Notes: generated by a model not told the origin, from the letters alone. A stretch of 64,000 nt of DNA from Adiantum capillus-veneris (GCA_014529385.2 CM043963.1:63418469-63482468); one strand, 5' to 3'. Shown: positions 12,341 through 24,460, counted from the stretch's first letter. Program-made: numbers and translations.

Positions 12341-14591
12341 TTGTACTACGTTCACCCTTGTTTAAAGGATTTTTTGGACAGTCTTCCAGGAAGTGTCCTC
12401 CCTTTTTGCAACATTGTATGCAATCAGCTTCAACTGGCTCGAGATTCTTGTCAGGCTATGGGCATTCATTTTTCCAATGATCATCTGCACCACAGTTATG
12501 ACAGTTTCCAGTTCTTGGCTTGATCATGGGTATTACTATAGGAGGTCTGACACCATGATTAACTACATAGTACATTGGTGCAAGCTCTGGTGGAGCATAA
12601 GTCACAGGGTCTTCCATTGGTGGTGGATGTGAATTATACCAATCTCCTTTTACCATTACTGTAGATGGACTAAGCTTAGCATAGGGTATAGCAGGCACTA
12701 GTGCTTATTCATCTATGAATCCCTCTGGATGCATGTACTTTACAGGCACTACATTATGTCCCAGATATGGAGGTTGTTGACCCAACACGGGTTGAGGTCT
12801 TTCCATACCCATCAGTGGTCTTTGATCTGGGGCCATATTAGGCTGATATATGTACATGGGTTGTCCTTGTGGCCTCATAGGCACGTATTGAACATTCCCA
12901 TCATACTTCGGTCGGTAATAGCACTCATTGGTCTCATGGTTGGTCCATTTACCCTCGATTGCACACCATTTCTGTGGCCTAATTGGTTGTCCTTGTTGAG
13001 GTATCCCTTGTCCTAGTCCCCTTATAGGTGCTTTTTGCATGTTATTCATCATGTCATTCATCCTTTTGAGCATGTATTCTATGCTTGAAAGCGGTGCTGC
13101 AGCAGCCGTTCCCACTTGTGCTAGTTTGGTGGATGTTTTTTTCTCACTTTGGTTATCCTTAGGGACATCTTCTGCATTGAAAATATCACAATTGTCTCCT
13201 AAGTCAATGGCATCTGACACACACTCTTCTAGGGTTGTCTGCTTCTTGCTATATAGTATAGCATGAAGTTCTTTGTTTAGCAGTCCCTCTAGAAACAATG
13301 ATACTAGCCGTTCCTCTGCAAGTATCTCTAGCTCTGGGCATCTTGCAATGTATTGCTTCATTCGAGTTGCACAATCCCTAACAGACTCACCTTGTTTCTG
13401 TTTAAAGTTGTAGATTTGAGCTAACGTATTGTGTTTGATCCCGTTTTGGAACAAGCAGCTACAAATCCTTGAGCTAATGTATTCAAGTCCATGATTGACC
13501 TTGGTGGAATGTTTTTGAACCATGGCAATGATTTTCCTTCTAATGTCATTCCAAACCCCTCGAATTGAGTATGGAAATCGAATATACGTATTCTCTTAGC
13601 ACTTGCTTAAAGCTTGCTAAGTGGTCATATGGATCCCCAGATCCACTATATTTTTTGACCCATTTCTGAAAATCAGCTGGTCTGACACGTCTATTTGGTT
13701 CAACTCCTGGTCTCCTGGTAGTTGGCCCTGTTTTGAGTCCTTCAAACCAGTTTGTTGTAAATAGTGACTCGTGTAGCCCTGGATTGGCTTTAGTGTCACC
13801 CGGTTTTCTTCGTGATGAGGTGGTTTTTGGTTTCTTAACATTACTCTTAGAAGATCTCTCACGGTTTTTATCTCTTGAAATATTTTCTGGTCCTTGGCCC
13901 AATATCTAATCCCTTATGGAGTACCCTTGGTATTTGGTTTGTTCCACCTCCTCAGGAGTCATCATAACAAAGTTGTTATTATAAAAATCCCTAAAAAGGT
14001 AGGTTGGTAGGTCTGTTGAACTCTTATCTTTGATCTTGAAGATATAGATGTTCTTCATGGATGTTAGTTGTACCGATTTGGCATGCGAAGTCCATAGGAG
14101 ATCTTTTACATTTCTATCCTCCCAATAATAGACTCCGTTCCTAGGATTATTTGTCCTAAGCCGTTTCAAAGGCTTCAAATCAATTTGATCGTATCCCTCA
14201 AATTCTAAAGTTGGTGGTCCTTCTTTTGCTGACATATCTGGAATTATGGTGTTTACCTCTAACCCCCATTTGTCTATCACGTTAAGGTTTTCCATGTGTA
14301 AATACTGAGTTTTGTTTCTATCCATGTACATTTTTCCTAGTTTGTTTGCCCTGATCTCTTCTTCAAACTCAATACTATGGTCATCAATGCGAATAGCATA
14401 CTCTTCGTTAGGATCCAGGTAAACCTGAGCTCCATGGCGATCAGTCTTATAAAATGAGAGTATATGCTTGTAGCGCATTGTCGTTCCAATTTTTGAGTGA
14501 GTCGAATATGAACACATTTCAGATGTTGATTATGAAAAAGTGTCTGAGACTTCTTCAGGGATAGTGTCCAAGTGCTCGCCTTGATTAACAC
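12341..14591 (-). pseudogene. Gypsy Gag with two zinc knuckles
   Basis: The minus-strand frame begins near 14,517 with a lineage-specific N-terminal part (YLDPNEEYAIRIDDHSIEF), then a helical capsid region: SGSGDPYDHLASFKQVLR at about 13,590-13,650, then QKQGESVRDCATRMKQYIA and a long frame at 12,705-13,523. A CCHC knuckle CHNCGADDHWKNEC lies at 12,460-12,500. A second, CIQCCKKGGHFLEDC at about 12,373-12,417, has one extra residue in its spacing. Frames shift at about 13,530 and 13,905. Gag would form the particle and bind the RNA. Confidence 0.85.
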
Positions 14592-16613
14592 TCTCTTTGG
14601 TGGATAGTCTACTGGAGGTTTCTCGAAATATTCCTTGGTTTTCTAGTATACAACCAAATCTAAGGTCCATATAGACTTGTGAAGCCTTGGATAGAGTACT
14701 TACCATCGGATTGACTTGTTGTCAATTTCTTCCACGTGACTTGGTTGCAATTTCCGTCAAGCTGTCAATTCCTTGTCTGCAACCCGATTTCTGTATCAAT
14801 TTTGATCAAGTAGCTATTCTTTCATAAAGACTGTATAGTTTTTGCTAACTATTGTGATTGGTCTATGTGTATCACTTCAAATCGAGCTATGGGAGTCAGC
14901 AGTTGAGACTTTTCAGATTCCACTTTTGCAAAAAAGATCAAAGGACTAATTTGCAACCTGAAATCTGAGTGAACATGTACCAATTTGGATCTGATTGAAC
15001 CCAAAATTTCTCGGTGGCCTTGTATTATGTTGGTCTAACACTATACAAGTTCAAAAGTCAAAATTGGTGTCTCTGTGTAGCAGTAGTAAATAATCATGAT
15101 TATTTACTTTTCTCAATTTTTTACACTTTTTGGCTTGATTTGTCAAGTGTACAACCTGTTAAGGTCCTTGGACAAGTTTAACTAAATTTGAACAAAATTT
15201 GTTCAAGTTTATCAACTGTTTCGTGGGCAGACTCGGTTTTCAAGAATTTGGCTTAAGTCTCACTTTTGTGATATAAATTTCACCAAAATTGATTTGTGTA
15301 GTCTACTTGATATGCTTGACCTTGTGGTACATTCAAATGTGCAAGATTATCAATTTTTGTAGCATATCTAAATAATCGTCATTATTTATTTTTTGTCCCA
15401 ATCTTGACACAGATCTGTTAAGCACCTCAACTTAAGGTCTCTAGCCAAGTTTCTTCAAGTTTGGATAAAATTTGTTCAAATGGTCATCAATTTTGTATCC
15501 GCAAAGACTGACTTTGCAAATTTGGTCACAATTTTCAATCCAATGATCCAAATCTTACCAAATTTGGTTTGTGGGCTTATTACAACATGGTAAAGCTAGT
15601 GGTATGCTAACTTGGTCAAAAAAGTTGAAAAATGGGGCAGATGTTAAAAATCGCGATTATTTACATCTGGTAAATTTTTGTATCTTTTTGGTCAACTAAG
15701 CATGCACATGTCTATCACATTAATATAAGCCTATGAATCAAGTTTCATTGAGTTTGAACAAAAAAATTTCCAATTTACACTCAAGTTTCCGAAAGTCAGT
15801 ACAGACTTTAGTTTTTACCCAGTTTCTGGTCAATTTGGTGATCCAAATTCTATATGCCTTTACAAAAGTTGTTTGTACACATGCAATGAGTCACTGGTAT
15901 CAACCTTGGTCAGTTTTGAGCTGAAAGTAAATAATCACAATTATTTACTGTAGGCCCAAAATGAACACTTTTTTGCACTTTTTCAATGGACGGTCTTTTC
16001 ATAAGCTATTTTAAGCCTATGAATCAAGTCAAAACCTAATTTGGCCTAAAATGTGAAGAAAAAGTAAATAATCTGAGTTTTTGCAAACTCTTGAAATTTT
16101 TACCTCAATCTGTCCTTGAGCTTACCCACTGGTTCATACAACTTTTAAGCATATTCTCCAATCGGATTGAGTGGTTGGCAGTCTCTTCATGCTATTTCTA
16201 GACGTAGACCTGAAATTCTGTAACTTCAAATAACAACTCACAGTTGATTCTTTTAGAGAGAGCAATCTTCTGAAATCCACCTCGAATTCTACTTACCCTA
16301 CTCCTAGGTTCTACTGCAAAGGGGTTGTGGAAAGTGTCCACAAACACTCTTTTTTTTTGTTTTGGTTTTCTGAGCCTTGATCTTAAGACTTGTTTCGACC
16401 ATCAATCATTCTCAAAATTGTCATTTCTGCAATCCTATAATCCTAAAGGCACTCAGCAAGCACGATTACTTCCAAGCTACCTTGACATAGCAAAAGACGA
16501 CAACCTTAAGCTATGCGGTTTCTAAAGAAAGTTTCTACTCTAGGAGATCCTAGAGGAAGTTAAGGATACCTTCACAAGACGCTCGTGTTTTTTGCTAGTT
16601 TAGGTCTCTTCGA
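14592..16613 (-). other. Long untranslated leader of the gypsy element
   Basis: Between the primer site and gag there is about 2 kb without a usable reading frame. Its right two-thirds hold a degenerate tandem repeat (separate entry). The function of the leader is unknown. Packaging or regulatory signals would be expected here. Confidence 0.6.
15085..15949. repeat. ~280-bp leader repeat with palindromic core
   Basis: A core of the form aaataatc..gattattta is centred at about 15,096, 15,378, 15,655 and 15,937, giving spacings of about 282, 277 and 282 bp. The first core (15,085-15,108) is a perfect 24-bp palindrome. Between cores, related sentences recur (aaatttgntcaagttt, ggtcaatttggtgatcc). 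Partial cores lie near 16,062 and 16,970. Confidence 0.75.
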
Positions 16614-16631
16614 TCCCCGAAAGCGGTGCCA
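16614..16631 (-). promoter_or_regulatory. Primer binding site, tRNA-Asp-like
   Basis: The minus strand reads TGGCACCGCTTTCGGGGA two bases after the LTR end (...TCCCACA). This closely resembles the TGGCGCCGTTGCCGGGGA site used by Athila/Tat-type gypsy elements, with three differences. Confidence 0.75.
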
Positions 16632-16633
16632 AA

Positions 16634-17423
16634 TGTGGGACGGGTGTCTAACCTCACTCCTATCTTATTGTAGATGTAGCGAGAACCACGATTAAATTGT
16701 CAATCCATGGGACGAACGTGACTTGACTAGTGCATAGAGGCTACAAGAGGTTGTCAATCTCTCGGAAAGTAACAAACAACTCGCATTAAACTCAAGCTAA
16801 ACTCAAGTGACTGAAATCACCAAAAGACAATCGTTAATCGGCAAACAAATCACATTCGTTACAGCATCAAATGACATCCAAACATAATGAAACTTCTAGG
16901 ACATGTTTATAAGACCTAAGCACGCATGCTTATGGTCTCAAATCTCACTTTAAGTCAAGTTGCAAAAATCGTGATTATTAACAGTAATGGATTTTTGACC
17001 TAGTCTTTTTCGACCCAGAATGCATCTAAATGCTTAACAATGATGCCCTAATACCCCGCCTATGCTTAGTTTTTTATTTTGAAGTGTAAATTCCTACTTA
17101 TGATGAAATTAGGCCATGGATCAGTTACACCAAAATCTACAAAATACCGTGAAGTGCTTACGTCAGTGCGTAGAGCTCTTACCTATGGTTGCAACGCAAT
17201 AGACGCGACTGCAATGTGACAACCAGAGAGGGAGTAGAAAGTGCGAGAAGGAGAGAAGTGAGTGCCATTAGCTCACGGAGTGTATTTCATTATCCAAAAC
17301 TTAAAAATAACTTACAAAAGTTGGCTTTTATACCTTAGCCAAGGTTTTTGGTGGTCAAAACTAATAATCTAGGAGCTCTAACTAAAGATAAGTAAAGACA
17401 AGTTGATACAATCTGGAAGATTG
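16634..17423 (-). repeat. 5' LTR of the gypsy element (outer end not found)
   Basis: The inner end is TGTGGGACGG on the plus strand, i.e. ...CCCACA on the coding strand, next to the primer site. A TATAAAAG box on the minus strand at 17,325-17,332 is a plausible promoter, placing U3 to its right. The copia element inserts at 17,424. I could not identify the TG start of this LTR on either side of it. Confidence 0.6.
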
Positions 17424-17650
17424 TGTTACCATATACATGTGGTAGTGATGTGTGTGAACTCACTAGGACCTCCAGGGCATTTTTTCCCTCTTTAGGAGGT
17501 TTTTTCCCCCGAGCATTGTATATACGCCGATCACACTAGGCCTATCTATCTTTCCATTGCACACTAAGTAAATCACTCTCTATTGTGTGCCTTGAGCTTC
17601 CTTCGTCTTCTCCAAGCTGTGTGTGTCTCTCTGCAACCCTAATTCCAACA
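17424..17650 (+). repeat. Copia 5' LTR
   Basis: It starts TGTTACCATATACATG and ends CCCTAATTCCAACA. It matches 22,373-22,597 with roughly ten to fifteen differences by eye. It contains the tract ttttttccccc flanked by a short inverted motif (ccctctttaggaggtttttt), probably part of the promoter/terminator region. Confidence 0.95.
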
Positions 17651-17652
17651 AT

Positions 17653-17664
17653 TGGTATCAGAGC
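17653..17664 (+). promoter_or_regulatory. Copia primer binding site (tRNA-iMet)
   Basis: TGGTATCAGAGC, complementary to the 3' end of plant initiator tRNA-Met, lies two bases after the LTR end. Confidence 0.95.
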
Positions 17665-17894
17665 AGGTCGCAGGTTGACAAATATTTCGGATGTGCTCGT
17701 AGAGCTCAGTTTGCTCAGATTTTTGATTTGAGCTCATTTCGGCCTCCATTTCCACTACAGGCAATGCTGCACAGGCTATTTCGTCATCTTGTGCAAAATT
17801 TCTGTCAGTGACGTTTTCTGCATAACAGGTGCCTTATAGTCCACTCCGTTTCTCCTATTTTTGGGTAGTTTTTACATCAGGTGCAGCATTTACC

Positions 17895-18881
17895 ATGGCT
17901 GACAACAACAACACAGATGTGTTCAAGATGTTTGCTGTTGAGGACAGGTTGGATGGGGACAATTACCCTATGTGGGCTTATATGATGCAACACGTTCTTG
18001 TGTCAAAGGGCATCTGGAATATTGTGCAGGGCATTGATGTACGTCCTGGTTCTGAGGATGTAGGCGATGTTGAGGATGTTGCAGGTCTTGCTGCAAGGAT
18101 TGCAGCTATTAGACTTTTTGTTTTGCCTATGGCAGAACAAGCTCGTTGGGATGTAAAGGATGCATAGGTTCATACATTGATTGTGTTGTCTGTGAAGCGC
18201 ACCATTGTTCCTCACATCCGTTCAGCAAAATCTGCAAAATAGGCTTGGGATATTTTTTCTGGTCTTTATGCAAGTCGTAATGAGGCTAAAATTGCTTTGC
18301 TACGTAAAGAGCTGGAGTCAAATATTTTGCATGAGGAAGATGATATGGACACCTTCCTTGCTAGTGTCAAGGATATCAATGAGTAACTTATTTCTGCAGG
18401 TGAAGTCGTTTCAGACAGTTCCCTTGTGCAGACTGTTCTTGATGCCTTACTAGATTCTTACCAGACTTTTGCGAGTACTTGGACACTTATGACCCAAGGA
18501 AATCCTGAAGTTGTCAAGTTTGATGTATTATGCACATTGCTGTTGCAAGAGTCACTTTCCAGAAAAAAGAGGACTAAACAACGTGCAGTTGAACACGCTT
18601 TTATTGCTTCTCAAAGAAAGGGTGGTAATAGCAATGTAGCCACTTCTTATGGTTCTGCTGCGAGTGGCAAAACTTCTGTTCCTAATGCTTCTGTTGGCAG
18701 CAATTCGTCTGGAAATTATGGTGATAAGGGAAAAAAGAAGATGCGTTGCCATTATTGTAAAGCTAATGATCACTTGATCAAGTCGTTTCCTAAGTTGAAG
18801 GCCAAAGAGGCAAAGAAGTAAGAGGGTGGTTCCACTGCAAATGCTGGTTCCACTACAAATGTAGCCATTGTTGAGTCTTCT
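17895..18881 (+). pseudogene. Copia Gag, interrupted by stops
   Basis: The frame starts at the ATG of MADNNNTDVFKMFAVEDRLDG and shows the copia Gag signature (DGDNYPMWAYMM) followed by the UBN2-type capsid region. In-frame stops occur at 18,165-18,167, 18,240-18,242, 18,384-18,386 and 18,819-18,821. The zinc knuckle at about 18,748-18,790 reads CHYCKANDHLIKSF, where the last zinc-binding Cys is Phe, so RNA binding would be impaired even without the stops. Gag continues in the same frame into Pol, as usual for copia. Confidence 0.93.
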
Positions 18882-20606
18882 GTGAAAGGAGACTGTAATG
18901 CTGATATTGATGCAGAACGAGCTTTTAGCGCAGAGTGCACTTACAATCCTGCTGTCCATGATGCATGCTTGTCAGTTGCTACAGATTCACATGTGTGGTA
19001 TTTCGACAGTGGTGCTACAAAGCACATTACCTCACATCGTGAATTGTTCACCTCTCTCGAGTCTGTCCCTCATGGGAATTCAGTCACTTGTGCCAACAAT
19101 GCCTCTTATCCAGTTCAGGGAATTGGAAAGATTGTGCTTACTGCTGCAAATGGCAGTTCCTTCACACTTGTTGATGCACTTTATGTACCTGGGATCAAGA
19201 AGAATCTCTTGTCTGTATCCGCACTTGCTAGACTTGGACTTGTAGTCAAATTTGTGGATGACAGATGTACAATTCACGATCTCAGTTTTGGTGATGAAAA
19301 TATTGCATATGGCTTTTTGTGTCGTGGGCTGTATAAGCTCACTTTGTATGACAAGTGTGAACAAAATTTTGCAAATGCTGTTGCATATTCAAGGGCTATT
19401 TCAGATGCAAAACTTTGGCATGCACGTTTTGGTCATCTGAATTTTGCTAGTTTGTTGCGTTTGCAGAAATCTGATATGGTTGCTTCTTTGCCGCCTCTTG
19501 AAGCACCTGTCAAACATGTTTGTGAAGGCTGTATTTTGGGTAAGATGCAACGTTCTAAGTTTCCAAAGGATAGTTCAGTTCGGGCCACATGCAGGTTGCA
19601 GCTTGTGCATAGTGATGTTTGTGGGCCCATGCAAACTCCGTCCTTGGGCAATTACCTGTATTTCGTGACTTTCATTGATGATTACTCCAGGCATGCATGG
19701 GTATTTTCGCTTAAAGCCAAGTCCAAAGTTTTTATGTGCTTCAAACAATTTCTGGCTATGACTGAAAATGTCTCGAAATGTACTATGGGCACCCTCCGTT
19801 CCGATCAAGGGGGGGAGTATATGTCTCATGAATTTAATGCATTTCTGGCTATTCGTGGGATAAAACACCAATGTACAGTGCCTTATGCACCTCGGCAAAA
19901 TGGTGTTGCTGAGAGGAAAAATAGGTCACTGACGGAAATGGCACGATGTATGGTCAAAAGTCAAGCTTTGCCGCATCCTTTTTGGCTTGAGGCCATCATG
20001 TGTGCCACTTATGTACTAAACAGGTGTCCTACAAAAGCTTTGCAGTCTATTACTCCATATGAAGCATGGCATGATAGAAAGCCTTCTATTGAGCACATGC
20101 CTATTTTTGGTTGTTTGGCATATGCTTTGGTGCCACAAACACGGCGCAAAAAATTGGATGAAAAGGCTGTCAAATGTATTTTTGTTGGTTATAGTGCTGA
20201 AAGCAAAGGTTACAGGTTGTATCATTTGCAAACAAAATGTATTCTGGTTTCATGGGATGTAGTGTTTGTGGAAGATTCTGTTCAGGCCTTGATGTCATGT
20301 ACTAGAGACAGTAATGTAAGCTCACAGGACATTTATGACACTTTGTTGCCTCTTTTTGGTGGTGGAAATACGAATGTAAGTTCCAATGAGGCAAATGTAC
20401 AGCCTATGGGGGTTTCTAAAAATGTTGTAGATCAGTCTATTATTGATGCAGTTGTACATGATGTACTTGATGAGGAAAGGGCTAAAAATGAGCAAACTAG
20501 AGGTATGCCAAAATGGCTGGTGCACACTTTGCGTGACAGTAAATTGGATGCACCTTTTGTTAGGAATTGGATTGTGCTAGCTAGGGTGGATGAAAGAGAA
20601 ACATAG
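18882..20606 (+). pseudogene. Copia protease and integrase (Pol, C-terminally cut)
   Basis: About 575 residues are open. The protease motif WYFDSGATKHIT lies near residues 39-50. The GAG-pre-integrase zinc-binding motif (HARFGH...CEGCILGK) lies near 178-217. The integrase core has HSDVCGPM, then RSDQGGEY, then APRQNGVAERKNR, which supply the D, D and E. The integrase C-terminal part (KCIFVGYSAESKGYRLY) follows. The frame ends in TAG at 20,604. RT and most of RNase H are missing. The integrase half looks intact by eye. Confidence 0.95.
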
Positions 20607-22065
20607 CTTCAATGTGTGAGTGCGTGTGTAAGCAAGGTTATCACTCAAGTGAATTAGGTTCCAAGATAGAATTAGCTTGGACTCATAAACACAATCTTGA
20701 GTATTGACTTAGCTGAGCACAAGCTCACCATGGACAAGCATGTAGTGCAAAATGAAGTTGATGTTTATTCATTCATGAAATGAGCTTTAAGTAGCTCTAC
20801 AGCCTTGCTCCACAGTATGTGGGATAAATCCACTCTCCTCTCCTTGACTCACACCTTAGGACAAAGCTCACACTTTACAATCCTCTCCTTGAGGTTTGGA
20901 CTAAGACAAGATACTGAAGATGCATGATCCACACAGGCTAACAAAATCCACATAGGCTAGTGATATCCACACAGGAAAATAAAGTCCACAAAGGATGATA
21001 AGATCCACACAGGAAAAATCCACAAAGGATGGTGATGTCCACACAGTATGATAAGCTGGTATCCACACAGGAAAAAGTCCTCCCCTACAAGTAGAGAGTC
21101 TGCATCTTCAAAATGGGTCTTCATAAAAGACAACACTGCTCTCGTCTTCGTCCTTTTTGTCTTCTACTATGTGAGCTGATCCTCTGTCATGTCTCTTGCC
21201 TTCGTTGCTTCTACTATTGCTTTCAACTGCTTCATGGTCTTTGACTTCGTATCCTCCCCTCGAACGAGTGCTTCTATCCCCCTTTTATGTTGTGCAATCA
21301 GGCTTTACTGAAAAAATGAACACAATGCAAAAATACTGATGTAAAAGACCTATTGATGCGTATGTTAATGTTGTCAATCTTTCTCTGGTCATTCTCCCTT
21401 GGTTGATCAATGCCTTTTCTTTTTCCATTGGAGTCACTCAGTTTGCTGGATTTGCAATTTTTGACTCGGTCATGTGCTTTGCAGTCATTACTTATTTGTA
21501 TAGTTCCATGAGATCCCATGCATACGAGAGCCTTTTTGAAGCTAAATTTGACATACAAAATATAAAGGGCGGTCTTACCAAGTGCAAAATTACACTCGCA
21601 GTGTCTAAACCCCGTTGCAAGTGGTAGGTGCAAGAGATGTGGGTTCGAAAGACTTAAAATGACTTTTATTTAAATCTTAATAAATGGACTTGAAATATTT
21701 GTGAAGCTCCTCTTCACTAGAGTGAAGCTCCTCTTCATAAAGAGGTATGACTGGAATGAGCCTTTGAAGTTGGATTTGGATACCTTTGGGTCAGCTCTTG
21801 GCCAATCCTTTTTAAATTTTCCCATGAGACAATGCCTTGTTAACTTTAAATCCGGTGTGGGAACCGGTTCCTAACAAATTCACCTTTTATTTTTTCAATG
21901 CAAAAAGACAACGAAATAGCTGTCGACTTGCAGACGAGGACGGCGGTGGGAGAATTTCAAGGGTGGTGAGATGTTTTGAAAAGGTCGTGTTGGGGTTGGT
22001 GAGACCATGTGCTTTGCAGTATTGCGGGTCATCAGGTTGGCACCCTGTCCTTTATGAGCCTTGCA
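20607..22065. other. Foreign or unalignable DNA in place of copia RT
   Basis: About 1.46 kb with no RT motif on either strand. It starts directly after the truncated Pol and ends at the RNase H tail. It contains a minisatellite at 20,930-21,075. The ends show no clear inverted repeats or LTRs, so whether this is an insertion that replaced RT or a filler after deletion is undecided. Confidence 0.6.
20930..21075 (+). repeat. Short tandem motif atccacacagg
   Basis: The motif atccacacagg, or variants such as gtccacaaagg, recurs about eight times at intervals of 15-25 bp. Links read aaaata, ctagtgat or atgataag. Confidence 0.75.
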
Positions 22066-22297
22066 ATAGTGCCTTTCAAGCGCATTGGCAGTTGCGAGGA
22101 ACCCAATTTTTCATGCTCGCACAAAGCACATTGAGGTGCATTACCACTATCTCAAGGAGAGGCTCTCAGCAAGAGAGATCAGCTTGGCTTATGTGCCAAC
22201 ACAGGACAACCTTGCAGTTCTTTTCACAAAGGCATTGTCTCGTGAGAAGCTTGAAGCTTTTCGCAAAGCTTTGGGCTTACTCCCCTTTGTGGACTAA
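22066..22297 (+). pseudogene. Copia RNase H C-terminal remnant
   Basis: The frame reads ALAVARNPIFHARTKHIEVH, then YVPTQDNLAVLFTKAL, the diagnostic end of copia RNase H. It ends with GLLPFVD and a stop about 75 bp before the 3' LTR. The preceding bases read SS in frame with a stop just upstream, marking where homology resumes after the RT gap. Confidence 0.9.
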
Positions 22298-22372
22298 TCA
22301 TGTCCTCAGGGCATGGCACTTCCCTTTACTAATGTGCCAGCTCTTCTTCACCGCATCACTCCAGGGGGGATT

Positions 22373-22597
22373 TGTTACCATATACATGTGTTAGTGATGT
22401 GTGTGAACACATTAGGACCGCCGAGGCATTTTTTCCCTCTTTAGGAGGTTTTTTCCCCGAGCATTGTATATACGCCCATCACACTAGGGTATCTATCTTT
22501 CCATTGCACACTAAGTAAATCACTCTCTATTGTGTGCCTTGAGCTTCCTTCGTCTTCTCCAAGCTGTGTGTGTCTCTCTGCAACCCTAATTCCAACA
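22373..22597 (+). repeat. Copia 3' LTR with polypurine tract
   Basis: It starts TGTTACCATATACATG directly after the purine run agggggga (22,363-22,370), which would prime plus-strand synthesis. It ends TTCCAACA, like the 5' LTR. Confidence 0.95.
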
Positions 22598-22814
22598 GCT
22601 TGTAGCCCCGGTTCATCAATCACAAAGATTTATCCAAAAAATAGGAGTTATAATATTCTCGATTTATCAAAATAATAAGTGTTTTTACAATGAGAGATCC
22701 AAAAAATGATATCCAAGTTAGCTTGCTACTAACAACAACTTGAATCACTCAAGATCTAGAACAGTGAAATCCAGAGAGACTAGAATGCTCGAAATCTAAA
22801 ACCATTTAAAGACT

Positions 22815-24460
22815 TCTTTTGATAGCTTCAAAAGCTCCGCATGTGGAGATCCCAGATTTTGAATTTGGTAAGAAGAATGCTAAGGAGGCAACAACTGAGA
22901 AACTAGCAAAGGGATGTGAGAAGCACCTTGAGGAAGGGGTACAACAAATCAAGATGGACCTGGATGAAGCAAATAGAAAGGATGTGGGGACAAAAAAAAT
23001 TCAATAGCAACAATTTGAATCTCCACAAAAGGATCCATTAGCCAAAAGACGTAGGACGCTACCATAGGCATATGAGTGTGAAGATAGTTTTCCAGCTAGA
23101 AGGTCATACAGTTCAAATAGTAATTCTAGAAAGGAACAAGAATATATATATGTCAAAGTATGTGAAACAATGTAGAAGTTAACTATTGAACTGGATGATA
23201 TCAAAGGGACATTACCTAGAGCTTCCAATATCATCAAAAGATAAAAAAAGAGAGAGTTAAACACAATGGTAGTTGACCTATTTGAAATTAAGGATGACAA
23301 AGTACTAGTCATTCAGATTGACTACAAGGTCACAAAGCAATGGGAACAACTATCAAGTGTCATTCAGGATGGGGGTGATGGAGTGAACATTTTAGGGAAG
23401 CATGTTAGTTAGAAACTAGGGATCCAAGAGATGGAATCTGCCCCTTTCAAAATTAGGATGGGAGACTAAAGGATTGTCCAAGCCAGTGATTTGATCAAGA
23501 ACCTCAACAAATTATAAAAGTTTAAAACTATTTTTTTGGTTCTAGATGTCCGAGATCCATATAGTACGCTCTTAGGAGGGCCATGGCTAAGATGTGCAGG
23601 AGCCATACATGTTTATGCAAGGCAAAGATTGACTATACAAGGACCGAACAGAAGAGTCCACATTAAAACCAATAATATTAGAAGTTGGAAAAGAGCGATG
23701 CACCTAGAAGAGTTATGGAAGAAGTATGGGACTAAAAAGATAGAAAAAATGTTAGCATCAATCAATATCTTTCCCATAGCTAAAATAGGCCTAAATGTAG
23801 TTCTTATAGACTAGCAAAGAGCTGAGGAACAATGAAAACATTACCAATATAACTTTGTTGACTTAAATCAAGGTGAAAGTCAAGATTAAAGACCTTCATA
23901 TGAGAAAGGAAGCCAGATACCTGAGGAAACTAGACCAGATAAGGCGGTCATCCAAAATAAGTACCAAAACATGTTAGCACCTGAACACGATAGGGTATCA
24001 GAAGGAAGAGATGAGGATTCAACCAGTACAAATACTCTTCACACATTGATTATGTAGCAGGTATTTGTATACAAGAGAAATTTGAATCCTTGGCTGGACA
24101 AAAGGGAGGTGGAATGCAAAATTTTTTGTTAGCATAGGCGATCTTTATTGCCTTAGATTTGACTCGAGAAAAAGAAGAATGGAATCTAGGTTCAGAGTTA
24201 GATCCTAAGGTAATAAAGATCAATAATCATATAGAACCAAAAATCAAAGAGAAAGATAGACAAATGCACAACTAAAGAGGTACAATATGACCCAAATTAT
24301 GCAAAGAACTTCAAGGAAGATATTCACAACCTATTAAAGGCTTACTGAAATAGCAAGGAGTGATTGGTTACTTCCCATTGTCTTTAGTTCCAAACAAGAA
24401 TCAAAAACTCAGGGTATGTGTTGACTATAAGAAATTGAACACTCTATTGGGAGATTTTTC
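22815..24460 (+). pseudogene. Decayed Ty3/gypsy fragment (protease to RT start)
   Basis: The first frame (from 22,819, with about six stops to 23,814) contains gag/protease-type sequence, including VLDVRDPYSTLLGGPWLR and QRLTIQGPNRRVHIKT, a retropepsin C-terminal region. From about 24,360 a second frame gives LVPNKNQKLRVCVDYKKLN, the start of a gypsy RT palm. Homology breaks at about 24,450 and no catalytic motif, integrase or LTR is seen. It is a different lineage from the 8.9-17.4 kb element. Confidence 0.85.

Larger units (their letters stand above)
8891..17423 (-). mobile_element. 3'-truncated Ty3/gypsy retrotransposon with tRNA-Asp-like primer site
   Basis: On the minus strand the order is LTR end, primer site, long leader, gag, zinc knuckles, protease and RT. 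RNase H, integrase and the 3' LTR are missing because homology ends at about 8,890. The primer site resembles that of Athila/Tat elements, and I see no chromodomain. The LTR side runs right to the copia insertion at 17,424, and its outer end was not located. Reading frames carry several stops and shifts, so it is not functional. Confidence 0.8.
17424..22597 (+). mobile_element. Ty1/copia retrotransposon lacking reverse transcriptase
   Basis: It is bounded by two LTRs of 227 and 225 bp, with 5-bp flanks GATTG and GCTTG (4 of 5 match, a probable decayed target duplication). Primer site and polypurine tract are present. Gag and Pol share one frame, but it contains four stops before the protease. 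The segment that should encode RT is replaced by unrelated DNA, so the element is non-autonomous. Confidence 0.92.

Noticed and set aside
18552-18959. 135-codon minus-strand frame opposite copia Gag
   Set aside because: It is a shadow of the plus-strand Gag and Pol frame.
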